The position numbers were made by a program, and so were the translations under genes. From Photobacterium profundum (GTDB taxonomy: Bacteria; Pseudomonadota; Gammaproteobacteria; Enterobacterales; Vibrionaceae), in assembly GCF_003026285.1 (NCBI RefSeq), contig NZ_PYOD01000010.1:90863-154862 (forward strand): 64,000 bases of DNA, read 5' to 3'. The notes below the pieces were generated by a model. The model searched no databases. It saw only the letters and a program-made list of their open reading frames with translations, and was not told where the DNA came from. Below are positions 63,924 to 64,000 of this stretch, piece by piece. The first letter of the stretch is position 1. Every line of letters begins with the position of its first letter.

Positions 63924-63932
63924 CTTCAATAA

Positions 63933-64000
63933 TGGCGGAGTGGACGGGACTCGAACCCGCGACCCCCGGCGTGACAGGCCGGTATTCTAACCAACTGAAC
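63933..64000 (-). tRNA. tRNA-Asp(GTC), 5' end beyond the window
   Basis: The minus strand reads from within the D arm (GTTCAGTTGGTTAGAATACC) through anticodon GTC (63973-63975) in GGCCTGTCACGCCGG, an intact T arm with GGTTCGAGTCCC, and an encoded CCA (63933-63935). Only the first nine or so bases lie outside the window. The 5' sequence GGAGTGG preserved in unit 3 would pair with its CCACTCC acceptor strand. Confidence 0.96.

Larger units (their letters stand above)
63364..63927 (-). repeat. Tandem repeat of about 200 bp distal to tRNA-Asp
   Basis: Three tandem units with spacings of 199-203 bp each contain a decayed tRNA-Asp copy and a terminator-derived segment (GACGTAAAAAAGCCCT and a decayed partner arm). 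The shared AATAAT-GGCTACGTTAAC junction marks units 2 and 3. The distance from the last unit junction to the functional gene is 181 bp. Confidence 0.85.

Noticed and set aside
63364..63927. Regular repeats considered as a CRISPR array or insertion sequence
   Set aside because: The period is about 200 bp, the units contain tRNA-Asp segments and terminator remnants, and no transposase, inverted termini or cas genes are present.

Overview
The window is a chromosomal segment of a Vibrionaceae gammaproteobacterium, most likely a Photobacterium. The evidence is the close protein similarity to Vibrio and E. coli housekeeping genes, a complete MSHA type IV pilus locus beside mreBCD, and a gene order (ssb, uvrA, pglL-like gene, class V aminotransferase, lysC, metH, nhaP) that I recall from Vibrio cholerae chromosome 1. 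No transposase, integrase, phage gene or CRISPR array was seen. Species assignment is inference.

Region 1 (1-14.8 kb) is an envelope and nitrogen-PTS block. On the minus strand lie murA (cut by the window start), ibaG and the phospholipid-trafficking set mlaBCDEF, with an unusual 219-bp gap between mlaE and mlaF. On the plus strand lie yrbG, the Kdo and LPS-export genes kdsD-kdsC-lptC-lptA-lptB, then rpoN-hpf-ptsN-rapZ-ptsO and mgtE. Region 2 (14.8-27.8 kb) has pmbA, darP and tldD at converging ends, so both TldD/TldE protease halves lie close together. It continues on the minus strand with a nitrilase-family gene, yhdP, rng, maf and the shape operon mreBCD.

Region 3 (28-47.9 kb) is the MSHA pilus locus, all on the minus strand. 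From 5' to 3' it reads csrD/mshH, mshI, J, K, L, M, N, E, G, F, B, A, C, D, O, P, Q. It encodes an inner-membrane alignment complex (I, J), secretin and helpers (L, K, M, N), a c-di-GMP-responsive assembly ATPase (E), a platform protein (G), the major pilin (A), minor pilins (B, C, D, O, P) and a 1588-residue MshQ with a repeat domain and a LamG-like fold. The mshA gene is followed by a double hairpin that probably sets a pilin-rich transcript end.

Region 4 (48-63 kb) holds a LysR regulator divergent from csrD, ssb and uvrA sharing a LexA-box region, a PglL/WaaL-type O-oligosaccharyltransferase candidate, a class V aminotransferase, a lysine riboswitch with a TTG-started lysC, metH with a MetJ-type operator, and an NhaP-type antiporter.

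Region 5 (63.1-64 kb) has no protein gene. It ends in a tRNA-Asp(GTC) gene cut by the window end. Downstream of that gene, in its direction of transcription, are three tandem, progressively decayed tRNA-Asp-derived units of about 200 bp. This ladder is the least ordinary structure in the window and resembles in layout the repeats distal to E. coli tyrT.
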